Shown one piece after another: positions 59,979-64,000 of a DNA stretch of 64,000 bases. The stretch's first letter is position 1. Every line of letters begins with the position of its first letter. Under the pieces are notes generated by a model that had not been told where the DNA came from, ran no database searches, and saw only the letters and a program-made list of their open reading frames with translations. The stretch is from JAMIFN01 sp964544605 (GTDB lineage Bacteria > Pseudomonadota > Gammaproteobacteria > Burkholderiales > Burkholderiaceae_C): the NCBI GenBank assembly GCA_964544605.1, contig CAZJBX010000005.1, positions 1 to 64,000 of the forward strand. The letters run 5' to 3'. The position numbers and the translations under genes were made by a program.

Positions 59979-61781
59979 ATGAGAAAAAAGATGGCTCTCC
60001 CCCGCTTGCCCAGCCTGCTGCTGGCGCTTTTATTGCCCCTGTCATCGGCTTGGGCAGAAAGCCCCGCGCCAGCCGATTCGGGCATGAATGCGACTTTGCT
60101 CTACAACAGCTTGCACGCCGAGATGCTGGCGGCCTCTGGGCAGATGCAGACGGCAGCGCAATTGATGCTGGGCGTGGCGGAAATGGACAAAGATCGCCCC
60201 GAGCTGTATGAGCGCGCCACCGAGCTGGCTTTGCAAGCGGGCCATGTGAAGCTGGCTTTGAAGGCGGGACAGGCTTGGCGCAAGGCCGAGCCGACCTCAG
60301 CCGATGCTGCCCGCTATGTGCTGCAATTGCATTTGCTGCTGGGGCAAAAACGGCCCGCAGTGCAGGCGTTTGATGATTTCTTGCGCAACAGCCCCAGCGA
60401 TGCCTTGGGCGGCGCTTTGCAATTGCTGCCGGCTTTGTTTGCGGCCAGAAACCCCGGCGGCAACCAGCCCGCCATGCTGGATGCGGCCACGGCCCAAGCC
60501 CTAGATGCCGTGCTGCTGCCCTATACGCAAAAGCCGCCCCATGCGGCGGTGGCTTGGGCGGCGCTGGCCAGCTTGCGCCAAGAGAGCGAGCAATACCCGC
60601 AGGCTTTGCAGGCGGCGCAGCAGGCGCTGGCGGCAGATGTGTCACAAAGCGCAGCGGCTTGGGTGCTGCTGGAGCTGCTGATGCCACAAGGCCGCACGGC
60701 GGCGCAGTTGGGTTTGTCGCTTAATGAAATTGAAGCGGGCCGCGCCAGCTTGGAGCACTACGCCGAGAAGGGCGAGCCTGATGCGGCCTTCCGCACCCGC
60801 TACAGCGCCTATTTGCTGGACCAACAGCGCCCGCAAGAGGCTTTGGCGCAAATTCAACGGGTGAAGGCCGAGCGCCCCGAGGCCGCCCGCATTTGGCTGA
60901 TGGAAGGCTTGGTGCTGCTGGAGAGCAAAGCGCTGGATGCGGCGCAAACCAGCCTAGAGCAAGCCCTGAGCCTGCTGCAAGTACAGGTGCAAGAGAGCGA
61001 CGATGACGGCCCTGTGAAGCTGCGCGATGAGGCCCTGCTGTCTTTGGCTTTGCTGGCACAAGAGCGCGGCGACTATGCCCAAGGCCATGCTTGGCTGAAT
61101 CAACTGGCCGAGGCCGAAAGCCCCAAAGCCCTGCGCCGCCGCGCCGCTTTGTTCAACCAGGAAGGCCGCTGGCAAGAGGCGCTGGGGCAATTGCGCCGCC
61201 TGCCCTTGGGGCTGGAAGTCACCCCGCGCAGCCTGCTGATGGCCGAGGTGCAAGTGCTCAACCAAGCCAAGCAATACACGCAGGCACACGCGCGCTTGGC
61301 CGCTTTTGTCAAGGATGAGCCTGAGGACGCCGATGCCCTGTATATGCTGGCCATGCTTGATGAGCGCTTGGGCCAGTTTGCGGCGATGGAGCAGCGCCTG
61401 CGCAAGGTCATGCGCTTGCAGCCCAATGACCCCCACGCCTTCAATGCCTTGGGCTATACCTTGGCCGACCGCAATGAGCGCCTGGACGAGGCCAAGGCTT
61501 TGATTGAGCAGGCGCTGAGCCTGAGCCCCAACGACCCCATGATGCTCGACAGCCTCGGCTGGGTGGCATACCGCCTGGGCCATTTGCCAGAGGCGCACAA
61601 GCTGCTGGGCCAAGCCTATGCGGTGCTGCCCGATGCCGAGGTGGCGGCGCATTTGGGCGAGGTGCTGTGGCAAATGGGCGAGCGCGATACCGCCAAGGAA
61701 GTTTGGCGCAGCGGCCTAGAGCAAGAGCCGAGCAATGAGGCTTTGCAGCAAACTTTGCGGCGCTTTGAGGTGAAGTTTTGA
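59979..61781 (+). CDS. TPR-repeat exported protein
   Basis: 600-aa protein with a signal peptide (about 1-26, ending SSAWAES) and many tetratricopeptide-like helix pairs. The clearest are near the C-terminus: DADALYMLAMLDERLGQFAAMEQRLRKVMRLQPNDPHAFNALGYTL, then DEAKALIEQALSLSPNDPMMLDSLGWVAYRLGHLPEAHKLLGQAY. It is in the position of the large TPR protein often found upstream of lolB in Burkholderiales, and its stop overlaps the lolB start. Probably periplasmic or lipid-associated; partner unknown. Confidence 0.85.
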   Translation: MRKKMALPRLPSLLLALLLPLSSAWAESPAPADSGMNATLLYNSLHAEMLAASGQMQTAAQLMLGVAEMDKDRPELYERATELALQAGHVKLALKAGQAWRKAEPTSADAARYVLQLHLLLGQKRPAVQAFDDFLRNSPSDALGGALQLLPALFAARNPGGNQPAMLDAATAQALDAVLLPYTQKPPHAAVAWAALASLRQESEQYPQALQAAQQALAADVSQSAAAWVLLELLMPQGRTAAQLGLSLNEIEAGRASLEHYAEKGEPDAAFRTRYSAYLLDQQRPQEALAQIQRVKAERPEAARIWLMEGLVLLESKALDAAQTSLEQALSLLQVQVQESDDDGPVKLRDEALLSLALLAQERGDYAQGHAWLNQLAEAESPKALRRRAALFNQEGRWQEALGQLRRLPLGLEVTPRSLLMAEVQVLNQAKQYTQAHARLAAFVKDEPEDADALYMLAMLDERLGQFAAMEQRLRKVMRLQPNDPHAFNALGYTLADRNERLDEAKALIEQALSLSPNDPMMLDSLGWVAYRLGHLPEAHKLLGQAYAVLPDAEVAAHLGEVLWQMGERDTAKEVWRSGLEQEPSNEALQQTLRRFEVKF

Positions 61782-62365
61782 GGCCGCTGGGTTCGGCTGT
61801 GGCCGCCGCTTTTTGCGCGGTAGGCGTGCTGCTGCTATCGGCCTGCGCCAGCGCGCCTGTGCCACCTGCCCAGCATGGGCAAGGCAGCGCCGTGGTGCAA
61901 GAAGCCGTGTTTGAAGCGGCAGGCCGCATCAGCCTGAGCACGCCGCCCACACCCACGGAAAAAGGCCAGTCTTTTATCGCCCAATTCCGTTTTTTGGGCG
62001 GCGAGCAGGCAGGGCAATTGCATTTGTACGCGCCCACGGGCTCGGTGGTGGCGGGCCTGTATTGGCAGCCAGGTTTGGCCGTGCTGCGCCAAGGCGATGA
62101 CAAACGCGTTTACGACACGCCCGAGGCCATGATGGAGGCGGCGCTGGGCAGCAGCCTGCCCCTGCCGTTTTTACTGGCGGCTTTAAAAGGCCAAAGCAGC
62201 GCCCCCCGAGACGACTGGCAACTGGACTTGCAACAATACGACAAGGGGCTGATTCAGGCCGAGCGCTTGCAGCCCCTGCCCCGCGTGAAAGTGCGCATCA
62301 AATTGGATGAAACCCCCAGCGAAAAATCGCCTGTACCGCCCAGCCAGGGTGGCTTCACACGATAA
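61778..62365 (+). CDS. lolB: Outer membrane lipoprotein receptor LolB
   Basis: 195-aa lipoprotein that accepts lipoproteins from LolA and inserts them in the outer membrane. Lipobox LLSAC with Cys23 followed by Ala-Ser. The LolB fold shows as FEAAGRISLSTPP, FIAQFRFLGGEQAGQLHLYAPTG, and the C-terminal KVRIKLDE. The start is TTG 61778 (overlapping the TPR stop) or GTG 61799; both keep the signal peptide. ispE, the usual neighbour, is absent. Confidence 0.85.
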   Translation: MRPLGSAVAAAFCAVGVLLLSACASAPVPPAQHGQGSAVVQEAVFEAAGRISLSTPPTPTEKGQSFIAQFRFLGGEQAGQLHLYAPTGSVVAGLYWQPGLAVLRQGDDKRVYDTPEAMMEAALGSSLPLPFLLAALKGQSSAPRDDWQLDLQQYDKGLIQAERLQPLPRVKVRIKLDETPSEKSPVPPSQGGFTR

Positions 62366-62368
62366 GCA

Positions 62369-62767
62369 ATGATGAATAATTTAGACGATATGAAGTGGGA
62401 TGAGCAGGGCTTGATGCCTGCCATTGCCCAAGAAAAAGGCAGCAAAGATGTGCTGATGGTGGCTTGGATGAACCGCGAAGCCTTGGCCAAAACCATTGAA
62501 CTGGGCCGCGCCGTGTATTTCAGCCGCTCGCGCGGCAAGCTGTGGTTCAAAGGCGAGGAATCGGGCCATGTGCAAACCGTGCACAGCATCCGCACCGATT
62601 GCGACCGCGATGTGATTTTGCTGGAGGTCACGCAACTGGGCCACGAGCCTGGCATTGCCTGCCACACAGGGCGGCATTCTTGCTTTTACCAGCAGCTCGA
62701 CAGCAGCGGGCAGTGGCAGGCGGTTGAGCCTGTTTTGAAAAACCCTGACGACATTTACAAAGCATGA
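62369..62767 (+). CDS. hisI: Phosphoribosyl-AMP cyclohydrolase
   Basis: 132-aa zinc/magnesium enzyme that opens the purine ring of PR-AMP in histidine synthesis. Core: VLMVAWMNREALAKTIELGRAVYFSRSRGKLWFKGEESGHVQTV, then IRTDCDRDVILLEV and the zinc ligands ACHTGRHSCFYQ. Start ATG 62369 or 62372; an ATG at 62390 is possible. Overlaps hisE by 4 bp. hisF and the other his genes are not in the window. Confidence 0.95.
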   Translation: MMNNLDDMKWDEQGLMPAIAQEKGSKDVLMVAWMNREALAKTIELGRAVYFSRSRGKLWFKGEESGHVQTVHSIRTDCDRDVILLEVTQLGHEPGIACHTGRHSCFYQQLDSSGQWQAVEPVLKNPDDIYKA

Positions 62768-63114
62768 GCGCCATGAGTGATTCCGTTTTAAGCCAACTCT
62801 CTGCCACCATTGCCAGCCGCAAGCAGGCCGATCCCAGCAGCAGCTATGTGGCCAAGCTGCTGGCCAAAGCGCCCGACGCCGCCTTGAAGAAAGTGGCCGA
62901 GGAAGCGGGCGAGTTCATCATGGCCTGCAAAGACGCTGAGGTCAGCCAAAACCCCGCCCCAGCCGTTTATGAGGCCGCAGACCTGTGGTTTCACAGCTTG
63001 GTGGCGCTGGCGCATTTGGGCATTTCAGCAGATGCTGTTTTGGCTGAACTGGCGCGGCGCGAAGGACTCAGCGGTTTGGCCGAAAAAGCCGCCCGCCCCA
63101 AAGAGGATGGATGA
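62764..63114 (+). CDS. hisE: Phosphoribosyl-ATP pyrophosphatase
   Basis: 116-aa MazG-fold enzyme that converts PR-ATP to PR-AMP, the step before HisI. Signature: SSYVAKLLAKAPDAALKKVAEEAGEFIMACKD with the EExxE metal helix, then YEAADLWFHSLVAL. Separate hisI and hisE, rather than a fused hisIE, is usual in betaproteobacteria. The start at 62764 overlaps hisI; ATG 62773 is an alternative. Confidence 0.94.
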   Translation: MSAMSDSVLSQLSATIASRKQADPSSSYVAKLLAKAPDAALKKVAEEAGEFIMACKDAEVSQNPAPAVYEAADLWFHSLVALAHLGISADAVLAELARREGLSGLAEKAARPKEDG

Positions 63115-63524
63115 TGGACAAACGAATCTTGCCCCATGCCGACATTGCCCCCAACAACGCCTTTGTCGTGAATGAGCCAACGCGCAGCCTGATGCGCATC
63201 GGCTGGCTCAGTTACGGCCTGCACTTATTGGTGGCGCTGGCCGCCGTGGTGCCCAGCTTGCAGGTGAGTGTGGTGGTGCTGGTGGTGTCGTTTATTTTGG
63301 ACTTGGTTTACAAAGAGAACGCCCAAGGCACTTGGCAAGAGAGCCACTTTGATTGGCGTTTGAAGTCGGTGGTGTGGGCGGGCGTGGCCTATGTGCTCAC
63401 CGCGCCGCTGTGGTTGTTGTTGTTTGTGCCCGGCTGGATTGCCTGGGGCGTGATTTCCATTTGGTTCCTCTACCGCATTATCAAAGGCATGGCACGGATG
63501 CACGCGCAGCGGGCCATCGTTTGA
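63111..63524 (+). CDS. Small membrane protein (DUF4870-like)
   Basis: 137-aa protein with three hydrophobic helices (about 34-60, 88-105 and 106-124) separated by short polar loops, a DUF4870/Tic20-like layout. A protein of this kind commonly follows hisE in Burkholderiales, ahead of hint and tatA genes; here a transglycosylase gene follows instead. Start GTG/ATG at 63111/63114 overlaps hisE. Function unknown. Confidence 0.75.
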   Translation: MMDKRILPHADIAPNNAFVVNEPTRSLMRIGWLSYGLHLLVALAAVVPSLQVSVVVLVVSFILDLVYKENAQGTWQESHFDWRLKSVVWAGVAYVLTAPLWLLLFVPGWIAWGVISIWFLYRIIKGMARMHAQRAIV

Positions 63525-63539
63525 TGTGGACTTGATTTG

Positions 63540-64000
63540 ATGAAGAAAAAACTGTTTCCCCTCCTCCTCGCCGCCAGCTTGGGCGGCGCTTTCCATGTGC
63601 AGGCGCAAGAGGCCGCACCTGTGCTCAATCAGGCCGAATACCAAGCTTGCCTGAACAATTTGCGCGCCAGCGCCGCCTTTAGCGGCATACAGGCCAGTAC
63701 TTGGGCCAAAGCTGCGCCGCAATTGCAGGCCGATGGCACGGTGCTGCCCCTGCTCAATCGCCAGCCCGAATTCACCATGCCCGTGTGGGACTATATGGCC
63801 GTGCTGGTGGATGCCGAGCGCATGACGGAAGGCCGCATGGCCTATGCCACTTGGCGGGCAAGCCTCAACCCCATTGCCCAGCGCTATGGCGTATCGCCCT
63901 ATTTGGTGATGGGCGTGTGGGGGGTGGAAAGCAATTTTGGCCAAAACCTCGGCCAGCGCCCTTTGCTGACCTCGCTCTCTACCCTGTCTTGCTTTGGCCG
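63540..64000 (+). CDS. Lytic murein transglycosylase (MltB-like), 3' end outside the window
   Basis: First 153 codons of an exported protein. Signal peptide 1-22 (LLLAASLGGAFHVQAQ). The MltB/SLT-like catalytic region starts with FTMPVWDYMAVLVDAERMTEGRMAYATWRASL and reaches the catalytic Glu130 in YLVMGVWGVESNFGQNLGQRPLLTSLSTLS. Such enzymes cleave peptidoglycan to 1,6-anhydro products. The gene continues past 64000. It starts 15 bp after the preceding gene. Confidence 0.88.
   Translation, partial: MKKKLFPLLLAASLGGAFHVQAQEAAPVLNQAEYQACLNNLRASAAFSGIQASTWAKAAPQLQADGTVLPLLNRQPEFTMPVWDYMAVLVDAERMTEGRMAYATWRASLNPIAQRYGVSPYLVMGVWGVESNFGQNLGQRPLLTSLSTLSCFG

Overview
The window looks like a chromosome segment of a betaproteobacterium, most likely Burkholderiales and Comamonadaceae-like. 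The evidence is the G+C-rich coding style, a division and cell-wall (dcw) cluster without murB, a single MurE-MurF fusion protein (an arrangement known from Bordetella), and a MurE half carrying the DNPR motif of meso-diaminopimelate ligases. I cannot name a genus from sequence alone.

Layout. 1-350: interspersed palindromic repeats. 352-11411: housekeeping metabolism (darP, fbp, an OmpW porin, an acyl-CoA ligase, pdxA, trpG and trpE split by repeats, a phosphotransacetylase with acetate kinase, ubiA). 11412-21839: an accessory island with mixed, often AT-rich composition. It holds a VbhA-like antitoxin with a Fic toxin, a two-module AAA+ ATPase, a macrodomain protein beside a 100-N gap, a sirtuin broken by one amber codon, mcrB-mcrC and a very acidic protein; three direct repeats punctuate it. 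22263-28200: beta-oxidation (thiolase, FadB-like fusion, acyl-CoA dehydrogenase) plus a DUF2147 protein. 28525-46678: a complete dcw cluster from mraZ to ftsZ, then lpxC, followed by a thioesterase and tRNA-His. 47507-56679: an eight-gene type I restriction-modification operon. 56925-64000: a lipoprotein, a YidB/OmpA-type fusion, mutM, a TPR protein, lolB, hisI, hisE, a small membrane protein and the start of a lytic transglycosylase.

The most unusual locus is the type I operon: hsdM - rhuM - orphan HsdM tail - 73-aa ORF - kilA-N gene - hsdS - RAYT - hsdR. Most junctions overlap by a few bases. A REP-associated tyrosine transposase (RAYT) sits between hsdS and hsdR with start/stop overlaps on both sides. 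Palindromic elements that begin GTAG and end CTAC, the classic RAYT-substrate signature, lie in frame inside hsdM (two, plus a partial third), inside the HsdS linker (one) and inside the RAYT gene itself (two). The longer ones are REPIN-like (two inverted hairpins) and contain 15-bp units whose number varies from about 2 to 6. In HsdS the element sits between the two target-recognition halves, where spacer length is known in EcoR124I-type enzymes to set DNA specificity. This suggests, without proof, a transposase-linked, repeat-tuned restriction system.

The second notable locus is the macrodomain/sirtuin/McrBC stretch, where a 24-bp core repeat recurs at gene boundaries as if marking exchangeable cassettes.
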